64,000 nucleotides of DNA, taken from NCBI GenBank assembly GCA_947488305.1, contig CANKZM010000007.1, positions 198,860 to 262,859 on the forward strand. Direction: 5' to 3'. A program made the position numbers and the translations under genes. The number at the start of each line of letters is the position of its first letter. The stretch's first letter is position 1. Positions 1-8,672 of this stretch are shown here, piece after piece. Below the pieces are notes generated by a model. It had not been told where the DNA came from. It did not search any database and was given only the letters and a program-made list of their open reading frames with translations. The DNA is from an uncultured Roseobacter sp. GTDB lineage: Bacteria; Pseudomonadota; Alphaproteobacteria; Rhodobacterales; Rhodobacteraceae.

Positions 1-477
1 CTGCTTGGGATGGAGCCGGGCAAGGCCGCGAAACATCTCACTACAGAGGATTTGGGCAGCGCTGATCTGCGCACGCCCGAGGTGGCGCAAGCCGCCAGCA
101 GGGTCGCTGTGATCCCGGAGGTGCGCGCGGCACTTCTGGACTTTCAACGCAGTTTCTCTCGACGCGCAGGCGGGGCGGTGCTGGACGGACGGGATATCGG
201 CACTGTCATTTGTCCAAAAGCCGAAGCAAAGCTCTTCGTGACGGCGCGGGCTGAGGTGCGGGCACGACGGCGATACGACGAACTCGTCGCAAAGGGCGAT
301 GCTCTGAGTTACGAGCAAGTGCTTGCCGACGTGCATGAGCGTGACGCCCGTGACCGTGACCGGGCAGAGGCACCGCTAAAACCGGCACCTGATGCGGTCA
401 CAATCGACACCTCCGATTTGGAGATTGACGCAGCCGTTCGGACCGCGATCTCGGCCATCGAAAGTCGGTTAAGTTAG
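1..477 (+). CDS. cmk: Cytidylate kinase, C-terminal part (5' end outside window)
   Basis: Phosphorylates CMP and dCMP with ATP in pyrimidine nucleotide metabolism. The reading frame is open from the first base, so the N-terminus with the P-loop lies upstream of the window; about 158 residues are visible. The family motif DGRDIGT and the arginine-rich lid (RRRYDEL, then RDARDRDR) that binds substrate phosphates are both present, and the C-terminus looks complete. The neighbour rpsA follows 1.5 kb downstream, matching the common cmk-rpsA-ihfB order, here interrupted by a secreted protein gene and a BLUF gene. Confidence 0.96.
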   Translation: MLGMEPGKAAKHLTTEDLGSADLRTPEVAQAASRVAVIPEVRAALLDFQRSFSRRAGGAVLDGRDIGTVICPKAEAKLFVTARAEVRARRRYDELVAKGDALSYEQVLADVHERDARDRDRAEAPLKPAPDAVTIDTSDLEIDAAVRTAISAIESRLS

Positions 478-642
478 CTTGACGCGCGGGTTCTGACCCC
501 AAAGGCAAACACGAGCCGCCGCGATGGCGCGATCGACGGCGCCACCATCGCGATAGTCGGGCCTGATTTCGTCTGCCAAGACCGGCCGCACGCGCCCTTG
601 TGTTGCAAAATGCTCACCAAAGGGTGCTTGGCCTGTGAGCAT
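469..642 (-). CDS. Possible small hypothetical protein (57 aa)
   Basis: An ATG-initiated frame on the minus strand fills the gap between cmk and the next plus-strand gene and overlaps the last bases of cmk tail to tail. A TTG at 666 would give 65 residues. The product (start [12 protein letters not shown], end NPRVKLT) is mixed in composition, has no membrane segment and no motif I recognise. It could be a real short gene or a chance frame in GC-rich DNA; low confidence. Confidence 0.25.
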   Translation of the reverse strand: MLTGQAPFGEHFATQGRVRPVLADEIRPDYRDGGAVDRAIAAARVCLWGQNPRVKLT

Positions 643-687
643 CAAAGCAGCTAGGTTGCCGGACAATCAAAGCGAAAGGTCAGCGTC

Positions 688-1218
688 ATGTTCCGTGCAC
701 TTCTGGTATCCGTTTTTCTTGTCGTGGCGTCAAAGGCAACTGCACAGGACCAACCGGCGCAAGACCCGCCCATGACCATGGATCGTCTCGCCAAGATTGT
801 TCTGGCACTTGACCCGGAAGCGATACGCCAGGGAGCTGCCATGCAGTTCACCATCCAGGACATCCCCGTCGTGCTGATAGCAGATCCACGGGCGGACAGG
901 ATGCGCGCCATGGTGCCAATTCGGTCCGCAGAGGGATTGGAGCCGGACGAGTTGATGCGTTTGATGCAGGCAAATTTCGATTCAGCCCTCGATGCGCGCT
1001 ATGCCGTGGCGCAAGGGCGGCTTTGGGGTGTCTACATTCATCCATTATCGCCACTTGAGCGCGACCAGCTGATTTCCGGTCTCGCGCAAACTGTAAATGT
1101 CGCGTTGAGTTACGGGCAAACCTACTCTGGCGGTGCTTCGGTTTTTGGGGGTGGCGATTCAAACGGAATCTACCGCCAGTTGCTCGAGGACCTGAAACAG
1201 CGCGGCGAGGAGCTTTGA
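688..1218 (+). CDS. Secreted hypothetical protein, possibly YbjN / secretion-chaperone fold
   Basis: A 176-residue protein with a clear Sec signal peptide (residues 1-19, cleavage after KATA), so it is probably periplasmic. The mature part has alternating short helices and strands (a stretch FTIQDIPVVLIADPRADRM, then a helix starting EGLEPDELMRLMQANFD), a layout that resembles YbjN or type III secretion chaperone-like folds; this is a pattern judgement, not a domain match. No catalytic motif is visible. It stands alone between cmk and a BLUF gene that it meets tail to tail with four bases between them. Confidence 0.8.
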   Translation: MFRALLVSVFLVVASKATAQDQPAQDPPMTMDRLAKIVLALDPEAIRQGAAMQFTIQDIPVVLIADPRADRMRAMVPIRSAEGLEPDELMRLMQANFDSALDARYAVAQGRLWGVYIHPLSPLERDQLISGLAQTVNVALSYGQTYSGGASVFGGGDSNGIYRQLLEDLKQRGEEL

Positions 1219-1222
1219 TCTC

Positions 1223-1654
1223 TCAGGCGACCGATGGACGATCGCGCAGGAAAGAGGCATTGGCCGACAGAAGTGCAATCAGGTCTGTCGGATTTGCGTC
1301 TTTGATTTCCGGCACGTCCTGTATCTGAACGCCAAGCAGATCAAACAGCGACAGCGTAGCGCTTTCGACCAATGCCATTTGCCAGCCATCGAAGTACCTT
1401 TGGGTGATATCGTCTTCTGACAACACGACGAATCCAGTGTGGCGCGGATCTCTGCGAATGCGATCCACGACCCTGTGTATCGCTTCGGGTTCACCTTCAA
1501 GATACTGAAGGACGACCTGGTCTTCGATGTGAAGAAAGCCCGTCAAACCGCTCTTTGAATTGTTCCGCTGACTGGTTTCAAGCAAGCTTGCCAGCCCTTC
1601 ATGCGCCAGTGGAGTGACCAGTCGGGAGGCATAAAGCAGGTAGCGGATCGTCAT
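1223..1654 (-). CDS. Stand-alone BLUF-domain blue-light sensor
   Basis: A short BLUF protein (143 aa) that should bind FAD non-covalently and sense blue light. The photocycle residues are all present: Tyr8 (LLYASR), Asn31/Asn32 in RNNSKSGLTG, Gln50 in LQYLEGE, and Trp91/Met93 in FDGWQM. After the domain there is only a short helical tail of about 40 residues and no output domain, so it must signal by protein-protein contact. Start chosen at the second ATG (1654) because AGGAG lies six bases before it; the ATG at 1660 would directly abut the ribosome site. The partner is unknown; it is transcribed away from the rpsA leader. Confidence 0.95.
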   Translation of the reverse strand: MTIRYLLYASRLVTPLAHEGLASLLETSQRNNSKSGLTGFLHIEDQVVLQYLEGEPEAIHRVVDRIRRDPRHTGFVVLSEDDITQRYFDGWQMALVESATLSLFDLLGVQIQDVPEIKDANPTDLIALLSANASFLRDRPSVA

Positions 1655-1734
1655 ATTCATCTCCTGATCCGCTCAGAGTTGAGGTGATAGGTTAATATGT
1701 CAAGACTGCACTGTGATCAGCGGAAGGAGGTTGA

Positions 1735-1917
1735 ATGACCGCCGGAAAGCAGGCTTTGGCGCATTTTTGCGGGATGGCCCAAGATGGCTTGATAATGGAT
1801 GGAAACCGCTCTATACGCACCGCATTGACGGGGCGTGAAAGCCACGCACAAGGGCACTGGGCAGGGTCGGTTATACCGGCCCTTCGTTTGTTTTTGTGTA
1901 AGAGCAGTCCGTCATGA
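1735..1917 (+). CDS. Possible 60-aa leader ORF upstream of rpsA
   Basis: A perfect AAGGAGG Shine-Dalgarno sits four bases before this ATG, which is better than the site of rpsA itself. The 60-residue product is not recognisable. A hairpin followed by T-rich sequence (1864-1895) lies inside the frame, and the stop overlaps the next mini-ORF in an ATGA. This could be a translated leader that controls rpsA, or a remnant. The 328 bases between the BLUF gene and rpsA hold nothing else that I can recognise. Confidence 0.3.
   Translation: MTAGKQALAHFCGMAQDGLIMDGNRSIRTALTGRESHAQGHWAGSVIPALRLFLCKSSPS
1864..1895 (+). terminator. Candidate attenuator/terminator in the rpsA leader
   Basis: A 7-bp stem (GGGTCGG / CCGGCCC, with one G-T pair) and a TTATA loop are followed by TTCGTTTGTTTTT. 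It lies about 94 bases before the rpsA start and inside the leader ORF, so a ribosome on that ORF would cover it. Confidence 0.4.
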
Positions 1918-1970
1918 CCAATCGCGAAAAGACCGGCGGAGACAACCGCGCGGCCAGAAACAAGAACTAG
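1914..1970 (+). CDS. Possible 18-aa mini-ORF coupled to the leader ORF
   Basis: The ATG overlaps the stop of the preceding frame (ATGA) and the frame ends 18 bases before the rpsA start. The peptide is very hydrophilic (MTNREKTGG, then RAARNKN). It may couple leader translation to rpsA. It could equally be chance; only conservation in relatives would decide. Confidence 0.25.
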   Translation: MTNREKTGGDNRAARNKN

Positions 1971-1988
1971 TTAGGAAAACGACGCCAC

Positions 1989-3668
1989 ATGGCAAACACA
2001 ATGGACGAGTTTGAAGCACTCCTGAACGAAAGCTTCGAAATGGACACCCCCGAAGAGGGTTCGGTTGTCAAAGGCAAGGTCATCGCGATCGAAGCGGGCC
2101 AAGCCATTATCGACGTCGGCTACAAAATGGAAGGCCGTGTCGAACTCAAAGAATTTGCAGATCCCGGTGAAGCACCAAAAATCGACGTTGGCGATGAAGT
2201 TGAAGTCTTCTTGCGTCAGGTCGAAAGCTCGCGCGGTGAAGCGGTCATCTCCCGCGAGATGGCGCGCCGTGAAGAGGCATGGGATCGTCTGGAAAAAGCC
2301 TACGCTGATGAGCAGCGTGTTGAGGGCGCGATCTTTGGCCGTGTCAAAGGCGGCTTTACGGTTGACCTTGGTGGCGCCGTGGCCTTCTTGCCCGGCTCGC
2401 AGGTAGACGTCCGTCCCGTGCGCGATGCTGGCCCGCTGATGGGTCTTAAGCAACCGTTCCAGATCCTCAAGATGGACCGTCGCCGTGGCAACATCGTTGT
2501 ATCGCGCCGCGCGATCCTCGAAGAATCCCGCGCCGAACAGCGTGCGGAAGTGATTGGCAACCTCACCGAAGGCCAGACGGTCGACGGCGTGGTCAAGAAC
2601 ATCACCGAATACGGTGCATTTGTTGATCTTGGCGGTGTTGACGGTCTGCTGCACGTCACTGACATGGCTTGGCGTCGTGTGAACCACCCGTCCGAGATCC
2701 TCACCATTGGTGAAACGATCAAGGTACAGGTCATCAAGATCAACAAGGAAACCCACCGCATCAGCCTCGGCATGAAGCAGTTGCAGGAAGATCCATGGGA
2801 TCTGGTGGCCGCGAAGTACCCGCTGAACTCCACCCACACGGGCCGCGTGACCAACATCACCGATTACGGTGCCTTTGTTGAGCTTGAAGCCGGTGTTGAA
2901 GGACTTGTGCACGTCTCCGAAATGTCCTGGACCAAGAAGAACGTCCATCCGGGCAAAATCGTCTCGACCTCTCAGGAAGTCGAAGTCATGGTTCTGGAAA
3001 TTGACGGTGCCAAGCGCCGCGTGTCCCTGGGTCTCAAGCAGACACAGCGCAACCCATGGGAAGTTTTTGCAGAAACACACCCCGAGGGCACAGAAGTCGA
3101 AGGCGAAGTCAAAAACATCACCGAGTTCGGTCTGTTTGTTGGCCTCGAAGGCGACATCGACGGCATGGTTCACCTTTCTGACCTCAGCTGGGACGAGCGT
3201 GGCGAGGATGCAATCCAGAACTACCGCAAGGGCGACATGGTTCACGCCGTCGTATCCGAAGTGGATGTTGAGAAAGAACGCATCTCTCTCTCGATCAAAG
3301 CGGTTGGTGGCGACAAGTTTGCTGAAGCCGTGGGCGGCGTAAAACGCGGCTCCGTGGTCACTGTAAACGTCACAGCGATCGAGGATGGTGGCATCGAAGT
3401 CGAATATGAAGGCATGAAATCCTTCATCCGTCGCTCCGACCTCTCCCGTGATCGCGCTGAGCAGCGCCCAGAGCGTTTCTCTGTCGGTGACAAGGTCGAC
3501 GTGCGGATCACCAATGTCGACGCGAAGGCGCGTCGTCTCGGTGTGTCCATCAAGGCCCGTGAGATCGCTGAAGAGAAAGAAGCCGTGGAACAGTATGGCT
3601 CCTCTGACTCTGGTGCATCGCTCGGCGATATTCTCGGCGCTGCGCTCAAGGGCGACGACGAGAAGTAA
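1989..3668 (+). CDS. rpsA: 30S ribosomal protein S1
   Basis: Brings mRNA to the 30S subunit. The 559 residues contain six S1-type OB repeats; the middle repeats carry the typical GAFVDLGG-VDGLLHVTDM, GAFVELEAGVEGLVHVSEM and GLFVGLEGDIDGMVHLSDL cores. Length is typical for alphaproteobacteria. Only a weak AGGA precedes the start, at 12 bases, as is usual for S1 genes, which tend to be autogenously controlled. A strong terminator follows 22 bases after the stop. Confidence 0.99.
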   Translation: MANTMDEFEALLNESFEMDTPEEGSVVKGKVIAIEAGQAIIDVGYKMEGRVELKEFADPGEAPKIDVGDEVEVFLRQVESSRGEAVISREMARREEAWDRLEKAYADEQRVEGAIFGRVKGGFTVDLGGAVAFLPGSQVDVRPVRDAGPLMGLKQPFQILKMDRRRGNIVVSRRAILEESRAEQRAEVIGNLTEGQTVDGVVKNITEYGAFVDLGGVDGLLHVTDMAWRRVNHPSEILTIGETIKVQVIKINKETHRISLGMKQLQEDPWDLVAAKYPLNSTHTGRVTNITDYGAFVELEAGVEGLVHVSEMSWTKKNVHPGKIVSTSQEVEVMVLEIDGAKRRVSLGLKQTQRNPWEVFAETHPEGTEVEGEVKNITEFGLFVGLEGDIDGMVHLSDLSWDERGEDAIQNYRKGDMVHAVVSEVDVEKERISLSIKAVGGDKFAEAVGGVKRGSVVTVNVTAIEDGGIEVEYEGMKSFIRRSDLSRDRAEQRPERFSVGDKVDVRITNVDAKARRLGVSIKAREIAEEKEAVEQYGSSDSGASLGDILGAALKGDDEK

Positions 3669-3690
3669 GTCAGCAAAAATCGATACGAGG

Positions 3691-3721
3691 AAGGCCCCGC
3701 AGAAACGCGGGGCCTTTTTTG
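3691..3721 (+). terminator. Rho-independent terminator of rpsA
   Basis: A perfect 10-bp stem (AAGGCCCCGC / GCGGGGCCTT) with a six-base loop runs into a T tract directly after rpsA. Confidence 0.94.
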
Positions 3722-3791
3722 TTTGTAGCCGATAGGTATTACTGTCACCCGAAAAACGACCCACCTAAGCCGATACATGTGAGGTTCCAAA

Positions 3792-4532
3792 GTGTTCACC
3801 AAGGTCATGACTTGCGCCGCATTGCTTCTCAGCGTTCTGCCATTCGTGGCCCGATCAGACGCGGCACAAGATGAGTTCGTGGCATCCAACATCCTTGCCA
3901 TTTTCTATCATGAACTGGGTCATGCAGTGATTGATGTGATGGACGTCCCGATTTTTGGGCAGGAGGAAGACGCGGCAGATGTCATGGCTGTCTTGCTGAT
4001 CGATTGGTTATTCGAAGAAGAGACCGCGCAGGCAATCGCCTACGACAGCGCGTTCGGATACCTGAATGAGGCAGATCACGACGGAGAGATTGCCTGGTGG
4101 GACCTGCACGGGCCAGACGAACAGCGGTTCTACAATCATGTCTGTTTGTTTTATGGTGGCAACCCTGAGGCCCGCGACGATTTGGCGGCAGACTTGGGCT
4201 TGCCCGACGAGCGCGCAGAGACCTGCCCCGAAGAGTATGACCTTGCAGCGGACAGTTGGGGAATGGTCTTCGACGAAATGGATCGTGCCGGGCAAGGTGA
4301 GCCCATGACATTTATTCCCGGCACAGAAAAAGGCAGCGCATTCGTCAATGACATTCTGGGCGAAGAGGTCGGGCGCATGTCCGAGGATATTGCCTTGCCC
4401 GCCCGCATCGAAGTCCGCGTTGAAGCCTGTGATGAAGCAAATGCCTTTTACGATCCGGAAGAGCGCTCGATCATTTTCTGCAGTGAATTCGTCGACCATC
4501 TGCGGGACTTATTTGACAGCAGTTTTGAGTGA
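3792..4532 (+). CDS. Secreted DUF4344-type putative zinc metallopeptidase
   Basis: A 246-residue protein with a Sec signal peptide (about residues 1-25) and a zincin motif HELGH (His40, Glu41, His44) followed by GQEEDAADVMA, whose acidic residues probably give the third zinc ligand. This arrangement and the paired cysteines in the C-terminal half fit the DUF4344 family. The natural substrate is unknown. Start is GTG at 3792, in frame with the signal peptide. It stands alone between the rpsA terminator and ihfB. Confidence 0.85.
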   Translation: MFTKVMTCAALLLSVLPFVARSDAAQDEFVASNILAIFYHELGHAVIDVMDVPIFGQEEDAADVMAVLLIDWLFEEETAQAIAYDSAFGYLNEADHDGEIAWWDLHGPDEQRFYNHVCLFYGGNPEARDDLAADLGLPDERAETCPEEYDLAADSWGMVFDEMDRAGQGEPMTFIPGTEKGSAFVNDILGEEVGRMSEDIALPARIEVRVEACDEANAFYDPEERSIIFCSEFVDHLRDLFDSSFE

Positions 4533-4745
4533 TCGCCGCCCTTTGCGAGACTGGAAGCTCATCCGACGGGCGGAAGTCGCCACTACATTAGGCATCACGA
4601 ATCATCGGTGATTCTGCATTGCAGCAAGTATCAGCGGTGCTCCCAGCACGGACAATCCTGCGCTGCACAGCGAAAAACTGCGCAAATACAGGGCCTTCAC
4701 CGCCAAAAAAACCGCAACGCCTGCAATGGCTGGCTTTCCGTGAGC

Positions 4746-4759
4746 TAGGAAACTTCCTA
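4746..4759 (+). promoter_or_regulatory. Palindrome in the ihfB promoter region
   Basis: TAGGAA-AC-TTCCTA is a perfect 14-bp inverted repeat that overlaps a TATAGT sequence (4758-4763) usable as a -10 element, about 50 bases before ihfB. It may be an operator. The rest of the 278-base gap 4533-4810 shows nothing I can name. Confidence 0.35.
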
Positions 4760-4810
4760 TAGTTCGGTGGGGGCGCACATTGCGTCGAAAATTGCTCCGG
4801 GGGTGTTGCC

Positions 4811-5095
4811 ATGATCCGTTCTGAACTGATCCAGAAAATTGCTGATGAGAATCCGCATCTATATCAGCGCGATGTTGAGCGTATCGTGAACACCATATTC
4901 GAAGAAGTTACGGGTGCGATGGCACGAGGCGACCGGGTTGAGTTGCGTGGTTTTGGTGCTTTCTCCGTGAAAAAGCGCGACGCCCGTGTTGGTCGTAACC
5001 CCCGCACAGGTGAAACGGTGCATGTGGAAGAAAAGCACGTGCCGTTCTTCAAAACCGGAAAACTGCTTCGTGATCGGCTGAACGGAAAGTCCTGA
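4811..5095 (+). CDS. ihfB: Integration host factor subunit beta
   Basis: A DNA-bending HU/IHF-family protein of 94 residues, which pairs with IhfA. It has the conserved RGFGAF turn (residues 46-51) and the DNA-intercalating beta arm GRNPRTGE (61-68) with Pro64. The beta assignment rests on the [14 protein letters not shown]-terminus and on the position downstream of rpsA, which is conserved in proteobacteria. The stop shares one base with the start of the next gene (TGATG). Confidence 0.95.
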   Translation: MIRSELIQKIADENPHLYQRDVERIVNTIFEEVTGAMARGDRVELRGFGAFSVKKRDARVGRNPRTGETVHVEEKHVPFFKTGKLLRDRLNGKS

Positions 5096-5445
5096 TGCGT
5101 TACATCAAGTATGCGTTGATTGCGGTGTTTGGTATTGCGCTGATTGCCGTGGCGCTTGCCAACAGGGGTATGGTGTCGGTCCAGTTGATCCCGAGCGAGG
5201 TCGCTGGCTGGTTCTCCTTGAACCCCCAGATCGAGTTACCGTTGTTCATCATTATTTTTGGTGGAATCGCGGTTGGTCTTTTCGTCGGATTTGTCTGGGA
5301 GTGGGTGCGCGAATATGGCCATCGCGCGGAAGCTGCCCGCCAGGCGCGCGAAACCCGCCGGTTGCAACGCGAGGTTAATCGTCTGAAAGGCGAGAAGCAT
5401 GAGGGCAAGGACGAGGTTCTTGCGCTTCTGGACGAGGCTGGCTGA
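5095..5445 (+). CDS. LapA-domain (DUF1049) inner-membrane protein
   Basis: A 116-residue protein with two transmembrane helices (about 5-25 and 49-70), the second with the glycine-rich FGGIAVGLFVGFVWEW pattern of LapA/DUF1049, then a charged coiled coil (about 75-106). In E. coli the homologous LapA works with LapB in lipopolysaccharide assembly; in alphaproteobacteria the role is less clear. Translation is probably coupled to ihfB through the TGATG overlap, and trpF follows after 40 bases. Confidence 0.9.
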   Translation: MRYIKYALIAVFGIALIAVALANRGMVSVQLIPSEVAGWFSLNPQIELPLFIIIFGGIAVGLFVGFVWEWVREYGHRAEAARQARETRRLQREVNRLKGEKHEGKDEVLALLDEAG

Positions 5446-5485
5446 GCCACTTGCACCGACGTGGTTTCCATGGTGAAAGCACGGG

Positions 5486-6154
5486 ATGAAGCATCTTACT
5501 TCAGTCAAGATATGCGGGTTGTCCGACCCTGAGCATTTGTCCGTGGCCGCACAGGCTGGTGCGGCATATGTAGGGTTCGTGTTTTTTCCCAAATCACCGC
5601 GAAACGTGTCGTTTGAGCGTGCAAGTGCCCTTGCGGTGGGGACACCGGTTGGCATGGTCAAGGTGGCGTTGACTGTGAATGCGGACGACAGCTTTCTCGA
5701 CCAATTGCTCGCTGCGGTCCCGCTGGACATGCTCCAGTTGCATGGCGCTGAATCGCCGGAACGGGTCGCCGAGGTGAAGGTACGTTACGGGCTCCCCGTC
5801 ATGAAAGCCATTGGGGTTGCTGACCGGAAGGACCTGCAAGCCATCGACACCTATAGCGCGGTTGCAGACCAACTGCTGATCGACGCCAAACCACCCAAGG
5901 ACGCCGAACTGCCAGGCGGGAATGGTTTGTCCTTCGACTGGACGTTGCTGCGCGATCGTAAATACTGGACCAAGCCATGGATGCTGGCGGGAGGTCTGAC
6001 GCCTGCGAACGTAGCGGAGGCGATCCGTTTGACGGGCGCGAAACAGGTCGATGTATCCTCCGGCGTCGAAACAGCCGCAGGGGTGAAAGACAGCGCTTTG
6101 ATCGCTGATTTTCTAAGCGCTGCACAGGAAAAACAAGCTCCAAAGCTAGCGTGA
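5486..6154 (+). CDS. trpF: Phosphoribosylanthranilate isomerase
   Basis: Third step of tryptophan synthesis: Amadori rearrangement of phosphoribosylanthranilate in the cytoplasm. The 222-residue TIM barrel starts with VKICGL, whose Cys10 is the expected general base; the phosphate-binding turns GGLTPANV and VDVSSGVE are present near the C-terminus, the latter carrying the acid Asp. It lies in the ihfB-lapA-trpF-trpB run, while trpA is about 10 kb away on the other strand. Confidence 0.97.
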   Translation: MKHLTSVKICGLSDPEHLSVAAQAGAAYVGFVFFPKSPRNVSFERASALAVGTPVGMVKVALTVNADDSFLDQLLAAVPLDMLQLHGAESPERVAEVKVRYGLPVMKAIGVADRKDLQAIDTYSAVADQLLIDAKPPKDAELPGGNGLSFDWTLLRDRKYWTKPWMLAGGLTPANVAEAIRLTGAKQVDVSSGVETAAGVKDSALIADFLSAAQEKQAPKLA

Positions 6155-6239
6155 ACTGCTTCACAGACCAGTCGTTATGACTTCGTTAATATCTTCTGTG
6201 CGATCTGCAGTGCAGGGGGTGTGACAGGAGTTATGAGTC

Positions 6240-6386
6240 GTGAGAATTCGTTTCGTTTTATATGTGGCCATCGCCGCCATTCTGGTTACCGCGGCAGGCG
6301 CGGTTGCTGAAGCCCGCAAGGACCGTTTGGCGAAAGACAGGGCGGCAACAGAAGCTGCCGACGAGGTTTCCGCGGCGGTATTCTGA
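6240..6386 (+). CDS. Small membrane or secreted protein (48 aa)
   Basis: A short frame between trpF and trpB. GTG start with AGGAG nine bases upstream; the nearby ATG at 6233 in another frame is too close to that site. The product has one hydrophobic segment (VLYVAIAAILVTAAGAVA) followed by a charged helical tail (KDRLAKDRAATEAADE), so a single-pass membrane or exported peptide. No family recognised. It is placed where it would be co-transcribed with trpB. Confidence 0.5.
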   Translation: MRIRFVLYVAIAAILVTAAGAVAEARKDRLAKDRAATEAADEVSAAVF

Positions 6387-6469
6387 CGCGCGGGACGCGT
6401 GCAATTCACCTTGTTTCCCGACCCGCTGCGCGATAGTCAAAGCGCTGTACAGGAATGAAGGTGCGCGCA

Positions 6470-7702
6470 ATGGCCAACGATCTTTTCAATTCTTTCATGA
6501 CCGGTCCGGACGAAAACGGGCGCTTTGGTGATTTTGGCGGGCGTTTCGTCTCTGAGACGTTGATGCCACTGATCCTTGAACTGGAAGAGCAATACGAAAA
6601 GGCCAAGACCGACGACAGTTTCTGGGCAGAGATGAATGATCTCTGGACCCACTACGTGGGGCGGCCAAGCCCGCTCTATTTTGCGGAGCGGCTTACCGAT
6701 CACCTTGGTGGCGCCAAAATTTACATGAAGCGCGATGAGCTCAACCACACCGGTGCGCATAAGATCAACAATGTTCTGGGCCAGATTATTCTCGCAAGGC
6801 GCATGGGCAAGTCCCGCATCATCGCCGAAACCGGTGCGGGCCAGCATGGCGTTGCGACCGCCACGGTGTGCGCAAAATTCGGGTTGAAATGCGTCGTCTA
6901 CATGGGCGCTCACGATGTAGAGCGACAGGCGCCGAATGTATTCCGCATGCGTTTGCTGGGCGCCGAGGTGGTGCCCGTGACGTCCGGGCGGGGCACGTTG
7001 AAGGATGCGATGAATGATGCGCTGCGCGATTGGGTCACCAACGTTCGTGATACGTTCTACTGCATTGGCACCGTTGCGGGGCCGCATCCATATCCCGCGA
7101 TGGTTCGCGATTTCCAGGCCATCATCGGCAAGGAAGTCCGCGAACAGATGACCGCTGCCGAAGGCCGCTTTCCCGACACGGTTATCGCGGCTATTGGCGG
7201 GGGGTCCAACGCGATGGGGCTGTTCTATCCGTTCCTCGATGACAAGGAAGTCGGGATCATCGGCGTTGAGGCCGGTGGCAAGGGCGTGAATGAAAAGATG
7301 GAGCACTGCGCGTCCCTCACTGGGGGCCGTCCCGGAGTGTTGCATGGCAACCGCACATACTTGCTTCAGGATGACGACGGGCAAATCCTTGAAGGGTTCT
7401 CTATTTCCGCCGGGCTCGATTATCCCGGAATTGGTCCCGAGCATGCCTGGCTGCACGAGATTGGACGCGCGCAATACGTCTCCATCACCGACAAGGAAGC
7501 GTTGGAAGCGTTCCAGCTTTGCTGTGAACTCGAAGGCATCATCCCAGCGCTGGAGCCGAGCCACGCCCTTGCGCACGTCATGAAAATCGCACCTGAGCTG
7601 CCTGCCGACCACATCATCTGCATGAATATGTGCGGTCGCGGCGACAAGGACATCTTCACGGTGGCAAAGGCGCTGGGGTTCGAGATGGGCGAATTCGCCT
7701 AA
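6470..7702 (+). CDS. trpB: Tryptophan synthase beta chain
   Basis: Condenses indole and serine to tryptophan with PLP. At 410 residues it has full family length, with the PLP lysine Lys98 in HTGAHKINN, the GAGQHG loop and the phosphate-binding GGGSNA motif. Start chosen at MANDLFNSF (6470), which matches the usual family N-terminus; an upstream in-frame ATG at 6455 would add five residues. The catalytic partner trpA is separated (16405-17196, minus strand), so the two subunits are not in one operon here. A short inverted repeat (CTAACG / CGTTAG) spans the stop codon but lacks a T tract. Confidence 0.98.
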   Translation: MANDLFNSFMTGPDENGRFGDFGGRFVSETLMPLILELEEQYEKAKTDDSFWAEMNDLWTHYVGRPSPLYFAERLTDHLGGAKIYMKRDELNHTGAHKINNVLGQIILARRMGKSRIIAETGAGQHGVATATVCAKFGLKCVVYMGAHDVERQAPNVFRMRLLGAEVVPVTSGRGTLKDAMNDALRDWVTNVRDTFYCIGTVAGPHPYPAMVRDFQAIIGKEVREQMTAAEGRFPDTVIAAIGGGSNAMGLFYPFLDDKEVGIIGVEAGGKGVNEKMEHCASLTGGRPGVLHGNRTYLLQDDDGQILEGFSISAGLDYPGIGPEHAWLHEIGRAQYVSITDKEALEAFQLCCELEGIIPALEPSHALAHVMKIAPELPADHIICMNMCGRGDKDIFTVAKALGFEMGEFA

Positions 7703-7820
7703 CGCTGGCGCGTTAGCAGGCGGCTCTTACCAGACGCTTACCCGGGGCCTCTATCCCGCAGGCAGATAGTAGGGCGCGCGCCCGTCTTGATTGAGGCTGC
7801 GGTCCTGCTACGCTTGGACC

Positions 7821-8672
7821 ATGAAAGACGGTTTGAAGAAGTTATTTTTGGCGATCACCTTAACGCTGGCGGGGGCGCTGCCATTGGCAGCTCAAACACC
7901 AGAAGACATGGTGCGCTGGATTTACAGCTCGCTCACAAGCAATGGACCCGCATCGCAACAGGGTCTGGATTACATGTCCTCTCCCGCGCAGAGAAAGAAC
8001 TATTTCACCGATCGCATGGTGTCATTCTATGATGCCAATGACAGCTATGGGGATGATCTGGCGCAGGCATGCGTTGATTTCGGGTTCGCCATTCCGGGAC
8101 AGGACTATGACGCAGCAGAAATCATGCGCAGCCTGCGCCTGTCGTCGCAACGCGGTAACGACAGCACCAGAGTGACGGCTGAATTCATCAACTTTGGCGT
8201 GCCCGCAAGAGTGGTCTACGACTTCGTGCCTGAGGCAGGGTACTGGAAAATAGACGACATTACGGGGCAGGGTTTCAGGGTGTCGCAGATCCCGTGCACC
8301 CCAAAGGCCGCAAGTGTGCAATCGCCTGCAACTCCAGAAAATGCTTACTGTTTTCAAAAGGGTGACGACGTGTTGCGTCTGGATTTTGCCCCCGACGGCA
8401 ACGCTCGGCTTGAGTTCTTAAGTTGGCAATCCAATGGGCACACGTGCTCCGGTCGGCAGATGGGAATACGGGTTGCTGACGGATGGCGCTTTCCCGGCGA
8501 TATGGGATGTCAGTTGCAGTTGATTGTTGGCGCTGATGGTGGCGTCGAACTCAAAGATCCGGAATGGGTTTGCAAAAACACGATGTGCGGCCAACGTGCT
8601 GTCGTTGACGGGTTGACCTTTCCACACAGCAGCCGCGTCGATTGCGCCAACTGGCAAGGGATGGGGAATTAG
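7821..8672 (+). CDS. Secreted hypothetical protein
   Basis: 283 residues with a Sec signal peptide (cleavage probably after PLAAQ, about residue 25). The mature protein has cysteine pairs in the second half (SGRQMG, then VCKNTMCGQ), suggesting periplasmic disulfides, and a DUF3828-like first half (fold of small secreted proteins with an initial helix EDMVRWIYSSL); this last point is a guess. Start chosen at MKDGLKK because residues before it would disrupt the signal peptide. It meets the DUF2237 gene tail to tail with a four-base overlap. Confidence 0.8.
   Translation: MKDGLKKLFLAITLTLAGALPLAAQTPEDMVRWIYSSLTSNGPASQQGLDYMSSPAQRKNYFTDRMVSFYDANDSYGDDLAQACVDFGFAIPGQDYDAAEIMRSLRLSSQRGNDSTRVTAEFINFGVPARVVYDFVPEAGYWKIDDITGQGFRVSQIPCTPKAASVQSPATPENAYCFQKGDDVLRLDFAPDGNARLEFLSWQSNGHTCSGRQMGIRVADGWRFPGDMGCQLQLIVGADGGVELKDPEWVCKNTMCGQRAVVDGLTFPHSSRVDCANWQGMGN

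Noticed and set aside
1971-3764. Long minus-strand open frame (about 597 codons) opposite rpsA
   Set aside because: It mirrors the codon bias of rpsA on the other strand; its product has no recognisable domain and no ribosome site.
6437-7612. Long minus-strand frame opposite trpB
   Set aside because: Antisense shadow of a fully conserved trpB.
7699-7716. Inverted repeat at the trpB stop as terminator
   Set aside because: Only six base pairs and no T tract.
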